Below, in pieces: positions 24,125-35,138 of a stretch of 64,000 nucleotides of DNA (position 1 is its first letter; each line of letters opens with the position of its first letter). Both the position numbers and the translations under genes were made by a program. This DNA is from Acidobacteriota bacterium (lineage in GTDB: Bacteria > Acidobacteriota > JAAYUB01), in NCBI GenBank assembly GCA_029565065.1, contig JAKQOW010000051.1, positions 1 to 64,000 of the forward strand, in the 5' to 3' direction. The notes under the pieces are model-generated. The model made no database searches. It was not told where the DNA came from and saw nothing but the letters and a program-made list of their open reading frames with translations.

Positions 24125-25066
24125 TTACTCGTTGGCTTCTAGAAAGCGCTCGGCGTCGATGGCGGCCATGCAGCCGGAGCCCGCGGCCGAGATTGCTTGC
24201 CGGTAGTAGGGGTCCTGGGCGTCGCCGCAGGCGAACACGCCGGGGATGTTGGTGCGGGTGCTTTTCCCTTCGGTGATGAGATAGCCGACCGCGTTCATGT
24301 CGAGCTGCCCGGCGAACAGCGCCGTGTTGGGCTGGTGACCGATGGCGATGAACACGCCCTGGCAGGGAAAGTCGCGCGTGGCGCCGGTGACCGTGTCCTT
24401 CAGGCGCACGGCGTGCACGCCGTGTTCCTTGTCGCCGAGAATTTCCTCGATCACTGAGTTCCAGACGAAGGCGATCTTGGGATTGGCCGCCGCCTTGTCC
24501 TGCATGATTTTGGAGCCGCGCAGGGCGTCGCGCCGATGAACGATGGACACCTTCGCGGCGAACCGGGTGAGATAGACGGCCTCCTCGAGAGCGGTGTCAC
24601 CGCCGCCCACCACCACGATATCCTTGCCGCGGTAGAAGAACCCGTCGCAGGTGGCGCAGGCCGACACGCCGTGGCCCATAAGCCGCTGCTCCGATTCCAG
24701 CCCCAGGTACTTGGCCGAGGCCCCCGTGGCGATGATGACCGTCCTGGCCCGGTGCCCGTTCCGGGCGTCGTCTTCGAGGACGAACGGCCGCTGCGACAGG
24801 TCGGCCCGGACGATCGCGGCCGGCCGGAGCTCGGCGCCGAAGCGCGCCGCCTGTTTCCGGAACAGCTCCATCATGTCGGGGCCCATGATGCCGTCGGGGA
24901 AGCCGGGAAAGTTCTCCACCTCGGTGGTGATGGTCAGCTGGCCGCCCGGCTGCAGTCCCTCGAAGACCAGCGGCCGCAGGTTGGCGCGGGCCGTGTACAG
25001 GGCCGCGGTCAGCCCGGCCGGGCCCGACCCGATGATGATCACGTCATGCACCGCCTCGTGCGTCAT
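24125..25066 (-). CDS. trxB: Thioredoxin reductase
   Basis: A 313-residue FAD/NADPH enzyme that keeps thioredoxin reduced. The FAD motif [13 protein letters not shown] lies near residues 11-23, the redox pair is C137-A-T-C140, the NADPH motif [13 protein letters not shown] follows, and the C-terminal FAD motif [10 protein letters not shown] is present. The start is set by GAGGAGGAAC before the ATG at 25066, which overlaps the HAD gene stop by 4 bases. The pair is therefore co-translated. The length is standard. Confidence 0.95.
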   Translation of the reverse strand: MTHEAVHDVIIIGSGPAGLTAALYTARANLRPLVFEGLQPGGQLTITTEVENFPGFPDGIMGPDMMELFRKQAARFGAELRPAAIVRADLSQRPFVLEDDARNGHRARTVIIATGASAKYLGLESEQRLMGHGVSACATCDGFFYRGKDIVVVGGGDTALEEAVYLTRFAAKVSIVHRRDALRGSKIMQDKAAANPKIAFVWNSVIEEILGDKEHGVHAVRLKDTVTGATRDFPCQGVFIAIGHQPNTALFAGQLDMNAVGYLITEGKSTRTNIPGVFACGDAQDPYYRQAISAAGSGCMAAIDAERFLEANE

Positions 25067-25749
25067 CGCGCAGTTCCTCCTCGAATGAGTGCCGTCAGGA
25101 CGGCGGCCGCTTCTGCAGGCGTCGCGCACAGCGAGGTTCCCGCCGGGAACTCCTGCGGATCCCCGAAGCCCCACAGGCAGGCGATGAAGCCCGTGCCCAC
25201 CGCCCGCGCGGCGTCCAGGTCGCGCCGCCGGTCGCCCAGGTAGATTGCCTCCGAGGCCAAGACGGCCTGGTGCTCCAGCACCAGGTCCAGGAGCTCGGCC
25301 TTGTCGCCGTCGGGGGCGTCGTCATTGCACACCGCGAGCGTGAACCGCTCCGCGAGGTTGAAATAGTCCAGGAAGGCCAGGAGATACGGCCGGCCGCAGT
25401 TGCTGGCCACGGCGCAGCGGACCGAGTGTTCCTCGAGCGCGTCCAGCAGCGGCGGGATGCCGGCCGGCATCCGTGCGTCACCCGACTCGATGCACGCCAC
25501 CTCTTCTTCCTGGACCAGCGCCTGAAAGCGGCGCCAGCCGGCCTCGTCCAGTTCCAGGCCCATCCCGCGGGCGTACTCGCGGTTGGGCACGCCCATCAGG
25601 GCGCGGATCCGCTCCGGCGCAGGCGGCGCCACGGAGCGGCCCAGCTCGGCCGACAGGCGCGCCACCGCCCGCCCCACGGCGGCCACCACCAGGTCGCCGG
25701 AGTCGAATAACACGCCGTCGAGGTCGAAAATCACCAGTTCCAGGGACAT
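25063..25749 (-). CDS. HAD-superfamily phosphatase (phosphoglycolate phosphatase-like)
   Basis: A 228-residue hydrolase. Motif I is DLDGVLFDS with the nucleophile Asp9 and acid/base Asp11. A helical cap covers about 18-95, motif II is AVASNCGR near 115, a Lys-bearing segment follows, and motif IV is [12 protein letters not shown] near 172. The fold fits the Gph-like group of phosphatases; the substrate is not determinable. It lies 105 bases after atpC on the same strand and overlaps trxB, so it may be read from the ATP synthase transcript. Confidence 0.85.
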   Translation of the reverse strand: MSLELVIFDLDGVLFDSGDLVVAAVGRAVARLSAELGRSVAPPAPERIRALMGVPNREYARGMGLELDEAGWRRFQALVQEEEVACIESGDARMPAGIPPLLDALEEHSVRCAVASNCGRPYLLAFLDYFNLAERFTLAVCNDDAPDGDKAELLDLVLEHQAVLASEAIYLGDRRRDLDAARAVGTGFIACLWGFGDPQEFPAGTSLCATPAEAAAVLTALIRGGTAR

Positions 25750-25854
25750 GGCATATCCTGAGCATCCGGCTGGTGGGGAGGCTGAACCGACGATTCCCAG
25801 CGAACCGGGTTGCTTGTGGCGATCGCTGCGGGGATCGGCGCGCCGCGCGGCCGG

Positions 25855-26262
25855 CTACCGATGCGCGGCGCGGAGCCGGTCCAGAGCGCGGCGCAAGCTG
25901 GCGTTGGCCCGGACGTAGTCAATGTCGGGCCGACCCGACGCGATCCGCTCCTGAGCCCGCTGGCGGGACCGGGCGGCGCGATCCACGTCGATCTCCGTGT
26001 CCCGCTCGGCCACGTCGGCCAATACCGCGATGTCACCGCCGGACACTTCGACGAAACCGCCGGAGCAGAAAAAGCGGATGGTGTCGCCGTTCTCGTCCAC
26101 GGCGGTGACCACCCCCGCGCCCAGCTTGGAGACCAGCAAGGCATGGCCCGGCAGGGCGCCCACCTCACCGTCGGGCCCCGGGAAGGTGACGCTCCGGATG
26201 AAGCCCGAGAGCAGCGTTTTCACGGGGGTGAGCACTTCCAGGTAAAGGGTCGGTGTGGACAT
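25855..26262 (-). CDS. atpC: F1 ATP synthase epsilon subunit
   Basis: The 135-residue central-stalk subunit that couples rotation and can inhibit ATP hydrolysis. An N-terminal beta-sandwich (about 5-88, with FPGPDGEVGALPGHA) is followed by a C-terminal helical hairpin (about 90-133, Arg/Ala-rich). It is the last ATP synthase gene, 26 bases after atpD. Confidence 0.93.
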   Translation of the reverse strand: MSTPTLYLEVLTPVKTLLSGFIRSVTFPGPDGEVGALPGHALLVSKLGAGVVTAVDENGDTIRFFCSGGFVEVSGGDIAVLADVAERDTEIDVDRAARSRQRAQERIASGRPDIDYVRANASLRRALDRLRAAHR

Positions 26263-26288
26263 GGCGCGGTGCCGTTCTCCTGCGGGAA

Positions 26289-27725
<1,437 letters not shown>

Positions 27726-27752
27726 TCAATTTGCTCCGGACGGCGGCGGCGC

Positions 27753-28625
27753 TCAGCTGAGCGCCGCGGCGCCACCGACGATCTCGATGATCTCTTTCGT
27801 GATGGCCGCCTGGCGGATTTGGTTCCGCGTCAGGATCAGCCGATCGATCATCTCGCCGGCGTTCCGCGTGGCCGCGTCCATGGCGGTCATCCGGGCGCTC
27901 TGCTCGCTGGCCACCGACTCCACCAGCGCCCGGTAGACCTGGGTGATCACATGCTGCGGGAAGAGGTCGCGGTAGATCGCCTCCCGCGGCTGGTCGTAGA
28001 TGTAGTCCACACCGGCCGGAAGCGCTCCCGCGGTCGGCGGCTCCAGGCCGAGGTCGACGATGGGGAGCAGCGGCTCCACGGTGATGTCCTGCTGCGCCGC
28101 CGACTTGAACTGGTTGTAAACCAGGAAGACCTTGTCCGCCGCACCGGAGACGAAGCGCTCCAGCAGCGGGGCGGCCACCTGCTGCGCCAACTCCAGGTCC
28201 ACGAACGACAGGCGGTCCACATAGAAGGAGAGGATGTTGTACTTGCGCCGGCTGAAGTGCTCGTACGCCTTCTTGCCCACGACGTCCAGGACGACCTCGG
28301 CGCCGGGCGACCGGTCCATGAAGGCGTAGGCGGCCTTGAAGATATTCGTGTTGAATCCCCCGCACAGGCCCTTGTCGCCGGAGATGACGAGCAGCACGAT
28401 TTTCGCGTCGCCCCGAGCCTGAAGCAGCGGATGGGACTGGTCGGGATGGCGCAGCGCCAGGTGCTGGATGAGCTGGAGCATCCGACGGGCGTACGGTCGC
28501 GCCGTCATGACCCGCTGCTGCGCCTTCTTCAGCTTCGCCGCCGCGACGAATTTCATCGCTTTGGTGATTTGCTGCGTGTTGCGGACGCTGCGGATGCGCC
28601 GGCGGATGTCCAACAGGTTCGGCAT
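27753..28625 (-). CDS. atpG: F1 ATP synthase gamma subunit
   Basis: The 290-residue rotor shaft. The N-terminal helix has RIRSVRNTQQITKAMKFVAAAKL and the C-terminal helix has ARMTAMDAATRNAGEMIDRL, which form the coiled coil inside the alpha3beta3 ring. The Rossmann-like middle has GDKGLCGGFN. Length is normal. It lies 11 bases after atpA. Confidence 0.96.
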   Translation of the reverse strand: MPNLLDIRRRIRSVRNTQQITKAMKFVAAAKLKKAQQRVMTARPYARRMLQLIQHLALRHPDQSHPLLQARGDAKIVLLVISGDKGLCGGFNTNIFKAAYAFMDRSPGAEVVLDVVGKKAYEHFSRRKYNILSFYVDRLSFVDLELAQQVAAPLLERFVSGAADKVFLVYNQFKSAAQQDITVEPLLPIVDLGLEPPTAGALPAGVDYIYDQPREAIYRDLFPQHVITQVYRALVESVASEQSARMTAMDAATRNAGEMIDRLILTRNQIRQAAITKEIIEIVGGAAALS

Positions 28626-28636
28626 CGGGGTCGACC

Positions 28637-30169
28637 TCAGGACCGGCCGGCCGCGGCGCGCTGTTCCATGAACAGCTTCTTGAATTCCGCGACCGCCGTT
28701 TTGAGCGCTTCCATCAACTCGGCGTCCAGGCTCTTTTTCTGGCTGATCCTGGCCAGCAACCCGCCGCCGCGGGCATCCAGGTGCTCAAAGAGCGCCTGTT
28801 CGAAGGCGGGCACCTGGTCCATCGGCAAGTCGTCGAGATAGCCGGTGGTGCCGGCATAGATGATGACCACCTGCTTCTCCACCTTCAGCGGTTTGTATTG
28901 ACCCTGCTTGAGCAGCTCCATGAGTCGCGCCCCGCGGTTGAGCTGGGCCTTGGTGGCCTTGTCCAGGTCGGACCCGAACTGGGCGAACGCCTGCAGCTCG
29001 CGGTACTGCGCCAGGTCCAGCCGGAGCCGGCCGGCGACCTGTTTCATCGCCTTGATCTGGGCGGAACCACCGACGCGGGACACCGAGATGCCGGCGTTGA
29101 TGGCCGGGCGAAAGCCGCTGTGGAACAGGTCCGTCTCCAGAAAAATCTGGCCGTCGGTGATGGAGATGACGTTGGTGGGGATGTACGCGGAGATGTCGCC
29201 CGCCTGGGTTTCGATGATGGGCAGCGCGGTCAGCGAGCCGCCGCCGAACTCGTCGTTGAGCTTGGCCGCGCGCTCCAGCAGCCGGGAGTGGAGGAAGAAC
29301 ACGTCGCCCGGGAACGCCTCGCGGCCCGGCGGCCGCCGAAGCAGCAGGGAAATTTCGCGATACGCCGCGGCGTGCTTCGACAGGTCGTCGTAGATCACCA
29401 GCGCGTGCTGGCCCCGGTCGCGGAAATATTCGCCGATGGCGCAACCGGCGTAGGGCGCCAGATACTGCATGGGGGCGGGGTCGCTGGCGGCGGCCACCAG
29501 GACGACGGTCCGCTCCAGGACGCCGTGCTTCTGCAGCGTGTCCACCACCCGGGCCACCGTGGACTGCTTCTGTCCGATGGCCACGTAGATGGAGATGACC
29601 CCGGTGTCCTTCTGGTTGATGATGGTGTCGACGGCGATGGCCGTCTTGCCGGTCTGGCGGTCGCCGATGATCAGCTCCCGCTGGCCGCGGCCGATGGGGA
29701 TCATGGAGTCGATGGCCTTGATGCCGGTCTGGAGCGGCTCCTTGACGGGCTGGCGATCCACGACGCCGGGCGCCAGGCGCTCGACGGGATTGAACAGCTC
29801 GGTGACGATGGGCCCCTTGCCGTCGACGGGCCGGCCCAGCGCATCCACTACCCGACCCACCATGGCTTCGCCCACCGGCACGGACATGATCCGGCCGGTG
29901 CGTTTGACGGTGTCTCCCTCCCGGACCGCGAAGGCCTCGCCCAGCATGACCGCGCCGACGTTGTCCTCTTCGAGGTTCATGGCGAGGCCGAACACGTCGT
30001 GGGGAAACTCGAGCAGCTCGCCGTACATGACCTTGTCGAGGCCGTAGATGCGCGCGATGCCATCGCCTACGCTGATCACGCTGCCCACCTCGGTCACGTC
30101 CACTGCGGCGTCGAAGCCCTTGATGGCGTCCTTGATGAAGCGGGTGATTTCGTCAGCTTTGAATTCCAT
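28637..30169 (-). CDS. atpA: F1 ATP synthase alpha subunit
   Basis: The non-catalytic nucleotide-binding subunit, 510 residues from the ATG at 30169. An in-frame upstream extension overlaps atpH and is rejected. The P-loop is GDRQTGKT at 169-176. The N-terminal barrel ([17 protein letters not shown]) and the C-terminal helical domain are complete. It follows atpH by 37 bases. Confidence 0.97.
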   Translation of the reverse strand: MEFKADEITRFIKDAIKGFDAAVDVTEVGSVISVGDGIARIYGLDKVMYGELLEFPHDVFGLAMNLEEDNVGAVMLGEAFAVREGDTVKRTGRIMSVPVGEAMVGRVVDALGRPVDGKGPIVTELFNPVERLAPGVVDRQPVKEPLQTGIKAIDSMIPIGRGQRELIIGDRQTGKTAIAVDTIINQKDTGVISIYVAIGQKQSTVARVVDTLQKHGVLERTVVLVAAASDPAPMQYLAPYAGCAIGEYFRDRGQHALVIYDDLSKHAAAYREISLLLRRPPGREAFPGDVFFLHSRLLERAAKLNDEFGGGSLTALPIIETQAGDISAYIPTNVISITDGQIFLETDLFHSGFRPAINAGISVSRVGGSAQIKAMKQVAGRLRLDLAQYRELQAFAQFGSDLDKATKAQLNRGARLMELLKQGQYKPLKVEKQVVIIYAGTTGYLDDLPMDQVPAFEQALFEHLDARGGGLLARISQKKSLDAELMEALKTAVAEFKKLFMEQRAAAGRS

Positions 30170-30206
30170 GGCTTTCGGTTCTCCGTTGCGTTTGGATCGT
30201 CTGCGA

Positions 30207-30749
30207 TCAGAATCCGGCCAGCCGGCGCTTGAGGCGGTCGAGCTGGCTGCGGACGCTGCCGTCGTACACGGTGCCACCCACCTGGACCCGCAGGCCGCCG
30301 ATCAGCGCGGGGTCCACCGTCGCCTCCATCGCCACGTTCCGGTCGAGGATCCGGCGCAAGTCCGCGGCCAGCCGGTCGCGCCGCGCCGGTTCCAGCGCCC
30401 GGGCGGTGGCCACGCGGGCCCGCACCACGCCGCTCAGGACATCGGCCTCCTCGTCGAATATCACGCCGATGGCGTTGACGTGCACGATGCGGTGGTGCTC
30501 CACCAGCACCCGCAGGAACTGGGCGAAGTGTTTCTGGAAGCCGCAGCGGCGGGACAGGTCATCCACGATCGCCCGCTTCGTCTCCTGGGGCACCACCGGA
30601 TTGCGCATGGCCGCGAGGAACTCCGGCACCTGCTCGCTGACCGCCTGCAAGACGCGCAGGTCGCGGCGGACGGCGTCGGTGATGCTGACTTCGCGCGCCA
30701 CCTCCGCCAGAGAACGGGCATACCGCCTCAACAATGATTTCCGGATCAC
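30207..30749 (-). CDS. atpH: ATP synthase delta subunit
   Basis: The 180-residue OSCP/delta subunit that joins the peripheral stalk to F1. The best start is a GTG at 30749, preceded by GGGAGAC and overlapping the atpF stop (GTGA). Residues 1-105 are the helical N-terminal domain ([13 protein letters not shown]), and the C-terminal part ends in the conserved [20 protein letters not shown]. The frame is open far upstream through the b genes, but only this segment is real. Confidence 0.92.
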   Translation of the reverse strand: MIRKSLLRRYARSLAEVAREVSITDAVRRDLRVLQAVSEQVPEFLAAMRNPVVPQETKRAIVDDLSRRCGFQKHFAQFLRVLVEHHRIVHVNAIGVIFDEEADVLSGVVRARVATARALEPARRDRLAADLRRILDRNVAMEATVDPALIGGLRVQVGGTVYDGSVRSQLDRLKRRLAGF

Positions 30750-31327
30750 CGCTTGTCTCCCATCCGGGCCAGAAAGCGCTCGGCCAGCCGTTCCTCGGTC
30801 TCGGGCGTGATCTCCCGCCGGAGGATTTCCTCGGCGGTCCGGCTGGCCTCTTCGGCGACGAACCGGCGCAATTCGCCCATGGCCTGCTGTTTCAGGGTCT
30901 CGATCTCCCTCTGGCCGCGCACCTGAATGCGAGCGGCCTCGGCCTCGGCCTGCTGGAGGATCCGCTCGCTCTCCGCCGCCGCGTCCGCCTTCGCCTGCTC
31001 CTTGATTTCGCGGATCTCCTCGTCCAGCGCCAGAAGCCGCTCCTCCATCAGATTGAGCTTCCGCAGGGCGTCCACCCGGGCCGCTTCGGCGTCGGCCAGC
31101 TGTTTCTGAATCTCCTGGGTGCGGGAGCGGAAAAATTTGCGCAGCGGCGCCCACAGCAGGTAGATCAGGGCGCCGGCGACCACCACAAAGTTGAAGATCC
31201 GGCCCGCCTCGAGAACCTCGTGGCTGAAGGAGCTCGGGAAGTCGGCCGCACGGACCACGCCTCCCGGACCGGCCACGGCCAGGAGCAACCAGGCGAGCAG
31301 CGGAACCAGCCGCCGGGGGGCACTCAT
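30746..31327 (-). CDS. atpF: ATP synthase F0 b-type subunit with an N-terminal leader
   Basis: A 193-residue peripheral-stalk protein. A hydrophobic leader (about 8-27, ending VVRAAD) looks like a signal peptide, then comes the true membrane segment (about 46-60) and a long charged coiled coil (65-175). The ATG overlaps the stop of the b' gene by 4 bases. With b' it would form a heterodimeric stator. The leader would place the region just before the membrane helix outside the cytoplasm, as reported for some b subunits. Confidence 0.88.
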   Translation of the reverse strand: MSAPRRLVPLLAWLLLAVAGPGGVVRAADFPSSFSHEVLEAGRIFNFVVVAGALIYLLWAPLRKFFRSRTQEIQKQLADAEAARVDALRKLNLMEERLLALDEEIREIKEQAKADAAAESERILQQAEAEAARIQVRGQREIETLKQQAMGELRRFVAEEASRTAEEILRREITPETEERLAERFLARMGDKR

Positions 31328-31782
31328 GACGGCCTCCCGGTGCCGAGGATCTGGGCGGCGATGAGCCGGGCGAACTCCTGGATTTCGTCGGCGAGCGAGC
31401 GGCGCAGCTCGTTTCGCTGGTCGCCGATCTCGGCCACCGCCCGCTCCACGCGGCTGCGCGTCTCGGCGTTGGCTGCGGCCAGCCGCTGCGCCTGGCGTTC
31501 CAGCGCCTCGCGCTGGACGGCGTCCATCTGGCCATAGCCCTCCTGACGGGCGGCCTTGATCCCGTTCTCGTAACGTCGGAGCAGCGCGTCGTACTCCTCG
31601 AGCGATTTCGCCGCCGCGGCCCGCTTGCCATCGGTGCGCGCCTCGCGTTCCTTCAGCACGCCCATGAGCGGCCGGTACAGCAGACGGCTCATGATGAAAT
31701 GAAAGAGGATGAATACGAGCGCCACCAGCGCGACGGAAGGATTCAGAGTCAACGCCTCGGTGGCACTACTGAGCAGGTACAT
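31324..31782 (-). CDS. atpF': ATP synthase F0 b' subunit
   Basis: A 152-residue protein with one N-terminal membrane segment (about 15-33) and then a continuous charged coiled coil to 135. It starts the operon, and its stop overlaps the b start (ATGA). Two tandem b-type genes are typical of photosynthetic and several other lineages. The a and c subunit genes, which often precede b, are absent here and must be encoded elsewhere. Confidence 0.85.
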   Translation of the reverse strand: MYLLSSATEALTLNPSVALVALVFILFHFIMSRLLYRPLMGVLKEREARTDGKRAAAAKSLEEYDALLRRYENGIKAARQEGYGQMDAVQREALERQAQRLAAANAETRSRVERAVAEIGDQRNELRRSLADEIQEFARLIAAQILGTGRPS

Positions 31783-31842
31783 GGTGCGAACAACCCCGGC
31801 GACCGGCGATTGGAGCTAACACACGGACTCGAAAGAGCTTAT

Positions 31843-31871
31843 TGAATATCATCGAACAGCAATAATGTCAA
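31843..31871 (-). promoter_or_regulatory. Promoter of the ATP synthase operon
   Basis: On the minus strand, TTGACA (31866-31871), a 17-base spacer and TATTCA (31843-31848), about 60 bases before the b' start. An inverted repeat GAACAGC/GCTGTTC straddles the region and could be an operator. Confidence 0.55.
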
Positions 31872-32031
31872 GCCGATTCCTGGCTGTTCCAACCGGCGTC
31901 AAACGCTGTCGTTGTGCCGGCATGGTGCCGGCTCCGATGCGGCCCGAACGGCTGCGGATTCATTTCCCCGTTGCGCCTCCCCCGAACAAGCTGATATGAT
32001 TGCAATATTCATCGGACCGCAAGGGCGTGGC

Positions 32032-33201
32032 ATGGACGATCAGGGGACGCTGCAATACTGGAAGGCGGCGCTGAATGCCGCCAAGATCATGTCCGAGGGG
32101 AATTTCACCGCGTCGGAAACGGAATTCGCCGACCTGTGCGCCGAGCAGCTCCGCCGCTCCGGCGCGGCCGATGCCGCCCCCGCAGCCGATGCCGCCCTGG
32201 AGCAGAGCCTCAAGGAGATCGCCCGCCAGCTGCTGCGCTTCTTTGTCGAGATCTCCCTGGATGCCGAGCAGGAATCCCGTTTCAACGAGATCATGGCCGA
32301 GCTGCTCCAGTGCCGCACGGTCGACGATTACGACGAATTCAAGATTTCCCTGAACCTGTTCCTGAATTTCTTCCGCAAGACGCTCTCCGAGCTGGAAGAT
32401 GACCGGACCCAGCTCGAGACATTCCTCACCGATCTGAGCGCCTCGATCCTGACTCTGCATAACACAGGCAAGAGCTTTCTGCAGATCCTGGACGAATTCC
32501 GCAACAAGCTGGACGGATTGGACAGCACCCAGAAGATGGAAGTCATCCAGGAGCATCTGGTGGCCCTCTCCGAACATATCAAGGGGCAGGGCGCCGAGCT
32601 GTACGGGAGCCTTGTGGAAGCCAACCGCCGCATCGGGCGGCTCCGCCAGCAGCTGGAGAAGATCCGGGTCAAGGGTGGCGCCGCGCAACCCCGCCAGCTC
32701 CTGGAGAGCCAGGCCTTCCGCGACAAGTTTCGCATGGTGCTCCAGAACACCCGGCTGCAGCGCGACAACGTCACCCTGGTGCTTCTCCGGGTGCAGAACC
32801 TCGCCGATTTGGAACAACAGATCGGCCACGAGATGTCGCTCCGGGTGCTCAAGCACCTCGTGGCCGCCTGCTGTCAGAACCTCCACCGCAACGACCTCAT
32901 GAGCCGGCTGGAGCACGAAACGCTGGCCATCCTGCTGCTGAACACATCCCTCGCCAACGCCCGGTTGTTCGGCGAGCAGCTCCTGGCCGCGGTCCAGAAA
33001 CTCAAGTTCCGCGCCCAGGGCGGCGCCCATCAATTGACCGTTCGCTGCGGCATCGCCTGCTGCCGGATGCACGACACCACCGAAACCATCATCCGCAAGG
33101 CGGTATTGGCTCTGGAAATCGGCGCCATGAACGACGCGCTCCTCATCACCGAAAACGAGATCCCCCCGGACCTGCTGGAAACCATCTACGCCATTTATTG
33201 A
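32032..33201 (+). CDS. Cytoplasmic protein with a degenerate GGDEF-like C-terminal domain
   Basis: A 389-residue soluble protein. The ATG at 32032 follows AAGGGCG; upstream in-frame starts at 31912 and 31996 lack a good site. Residues of about 1-215 are helical, with coiled coil near 205-235. Residues of about 235-385 have the layout of a diguanylate cyclase domain (SQAFRDKFRMVLQNTRLQRD, then LSRL-like RLEHETLAILLLN). However, the GGDEF signature itself is replaced by RLEHE, so cyclase activity is unlikely. It may bind a nucleotide or act as a scaffold. It is divergent from the ATP synthase operon, and the partner is unknown. Confidence 0.6.
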   Translation: MDDQGTLQYWKAALNAAKIMSEGNFTASETEFADLCAEQLRRSGAADAAPAADAALEQSLKEIARQLLRFFVEISLDAEQESRFNEIMAELLQCRTVDDYDEFKISLNLFLNFFRKTLSELEDDRTQLETFLTDLSASILTLHNTGKSFLQILDEFRNKLDGLDSTQKMEVIQEHLVALSEHIKGQGAELYGSLVEANRRIGRLRQQLEKIRVKGGAAQPRQLLESQAFRDKFRMVLQNTRLQRDNVTLVLLRVQNLADLEQQIGHEMSLRVLKHLVAACCQNLHRNDLMSRLEHETLAILLLNTSLANARLFGEQLLAAVQKLKFRAQGGAHQLTVRCGIACCRMHDTTETIIRKAVLALEIGAMNDALLITENEIPPDLLETIYAIY

Positions 33202-33296
33202 TTTCTCCGCGGGCGGTGCCACCGCACCCTCGTCCGTTCACCCGTTCGCCGGCTCGCCGAATCCCGGACACCAGCTGACTGATTCGCGCATCCGAT

Positions 33297-34277
33297 TCAG
33301 CGGTGCAGCTCGATGACGTCGCCGTCCGCGAGGACGTGATCGCGGTTGATCCGCTGCCCATCGAATGCCTGCTTTCCCCACACCCGCGCGAACGCCAAGT
33401 GTTCCACAAAGTCGTGGTGGACCATCTGACAGAGATCCAGAACGGTGCTGCCGATCTTGAGCACGTAGGGGCGCCCCTGGTCGGGCGGCTTGCCGGGCTG
33501 CTTCGTGTAAACGCGGAGTATGCCCAGCCGCGCGAATATTTCGTCCTTCAGCGGCTCAAGCCCCTCGCCCGTCTCCGCCGACACCCGCCGCACGGTGAAC
33601 CGCCCGCCGAACAGCTCCTCGACCACCGCCGCATTGTCCCCGGCGCCCGCCAGATCCATCTTGTTCAGGAGCAACAGCGACGGAACCACCGCCCCGCCGC
33701 GGGGCAGCTCGCCGGCCGGTGCCTGGAGGAACACCTTCTGCTCGGCCAGAAAGGCGGCGGCGTCCTCGATTTCCTCTAGCACTCCGGCGCTGGCTTGATC
33801 CACCGCCACCAGGAGCAGATCGGCGCTGCGGATGACGCTCATCACCCACGGCTCCATGAACTGCCGGCTCAGCGCGGGCAGGTCGATCAGCTGGAACTGG
33901 ATATCCTGCCACTCGATCATTCCCTGCTGCGGCTCACGGGTGGTGAAGGCGTAGGGCGCCACCTCCGGCTCCGCGCGGGTGAGCGCCTTGAGCAAGGCGG
34001 ACTTGCCCGCGTTGGGCGGACCGGTCAACACCACCCGGCCGGCGCCTTCGCGCGGAATGTTGGATGGATCCAGACGCTTGGGGCCCTTCTTGGCCTGCAG
34101 CTCCTTGCGGGCCAGCGACAGTTTCTTCTTGATCTCCGCCTGGAGCTTCTCGGTGCCCTTGTGTTTCGGGAGCGTGGCCCACATGTCCTCGAGGGCGCTG
34201 AGCCGCTCGGCGGGCGTTGCGGCCTGCTTGAAACGCTGTTCCGCGTCCAGATACTGGGGCGTCAGGTTGGCCGTCAT
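33297..34277 (-). CDS. DRG/Obg-like GTPase with a C-terminal TGS domain
   Basis: A 326-residue GTPase. A charged helical N-terminus (1-72) precedes the G domain: G1 GPPNAGKS at 86-93, a G3-like DLPALS in place of DxPG-type sequence, and G4 NKMD near 207. The C-terminal 75 residues form a TGS domain (VYTKQPGKPPDQGRPYVL, ending ADGDVIELHR). This architecture is that of the DRG family, which is best known from archaea and eukaryotes and linked to ribosome function. The gene stands alone between converging and diverging neighbours. Confidence 0.85.
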   Translation of the reverse strand: MTANLTPQYLDAEQRFKQAATPAERLSALEDMWATLPKHKGTEKLQAEIKKKLSLARKELQAKKGPKRLDPSNIPREGAGRVVLTGPPNAGKSALLKALTRAEPEVAPYAFTTREPQQGMIEWQDIQFQLIDLPALSRQFMEPWVMSVIRSADLLLVAVDQASAGVLEEIEDAAAFLAEQKVFLQAPAGELPRGGAVVPSLLLLNKMDLAGAGDNAAVVEELFGGRFTVRRVSAETGEGLEPLKDEIFARLGILRVYTKQPGKPPDQGRPYVLKIGSTVLDLCQMVHHDFVEHLAFARVWGKQAFDGQRINRDHVLADGDVIELHR

Positions 34278-34395
34278 CGCACGGATACCAAAACATGTGG
34301 TGTCAACGATTCGGTGATATTATAACGGTTTCGGCAAACACTGCAAAGTGCAAGCCGGGACAAACCGTCTCTCGAACGCTTCCGCCCGAGGACAC

Positions 34396-35028
34396 ATGGA
34401 GCTCTGCTGGCGCGGCGCATTGCTGGGATTGACCAACGGCGCAATCTGTCTGGCCGCCTGCGTGCCGGTGCTGCTGCCGTACCTGGTGGGCGAGGGCGAG
34501 CGGCTGAAGCGCAACGCCGTCGTCCTGGCTGGATTTCTGGGCGGTCGGCTGGTGGGCTACCTCGCCTTCGGGCTGCTGGCCTGGCTCTTCGGCCTGGCCC
34601 TGCCGGCGGCGCTGCCCGGTCGCCTGCGCTGGGCCGGTGCCATCTATCTGGTGTTGGGTTTGCTGTTGGCGGTGTACGGCTTCCGCCCGCCTCGGACCGA
34701 GCCGTGCCTCTTGCCGGCCGCCGAAGGCCCCGCCCGCCGACTGGCGGAACGGCGGCCCGCCCTGTTGCCGCCGCTGCTGGGATTGCTGACGGGGCTGAAC
34801 CTGTGTCCCCCGTTCCTGCTGGCATTTACCGAGGCGGCCGGCGCCGGCACCCTGTCCGGCAGCCTGCTGTTCTTTCTCACATTCTACGCCGCCACCTCGC
34901 TTTTCTTCGTGCCGCTGCCGTTGCTCGGAACGCTCGGCCGGTTTCCCGCGGTCCGGACGGTGGGCCGTCTGGCGGCCGGGGTGGTGGGGGTCTACTACGT
35001 GTATCGCGGCCTGACCATGCTCAGTTGA
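34396..35028 (+). CDS. DsbD/CcdA-like membrane protein
   Basis: A 210-residue inner-membrane protein with about six hydrophobic segments. Paired cysteines lie in the first (ICLAACVPVLLPYL) and fourth (LNLCPPFLLAF) segments, the pattern of the transmembrane part of DsbD/CcdA that carries electrons from cytoplasmic thioredoxin outward. Related sulfite-exporter-like proteins share the fold. The start at 34396 follows GAGGAC; earlier in-frame codons are less likely. It precedes two same-strand genes for a ferredoxin-type membrane protein and a small anchored protein, suggesting a membrane redox unit. Confidence 0.7.
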   Translation: MELCWRGALLGLTNGAICLAACVPVLLPYLVGEGERLKRNAVVLAGFLGGRLVGYLAFGLLAWLFGLALPAALPGRLRWAGAIYLVLGLLLAVYGFRPPRTEPCLLPAAEGPARRLAERRPALLPPLLGLLTGLNLCPPFLLAFTEAAGAGTLSGSLLFFLTFYAATSLFFVPLPLLGTLGRFPAVRTVGRLAAGVVGVYYVYRGLTMLS

Positions 35029-35138
35029 CTCTTTACACAGGTACACCACCACCGATACCATTGAACAAATCGTTCCTGTTTGGCGTATTGTAAACCGTAT
35101 CCATCCACAGTCGATCCATCGGGAGGTTTCAAGACACC

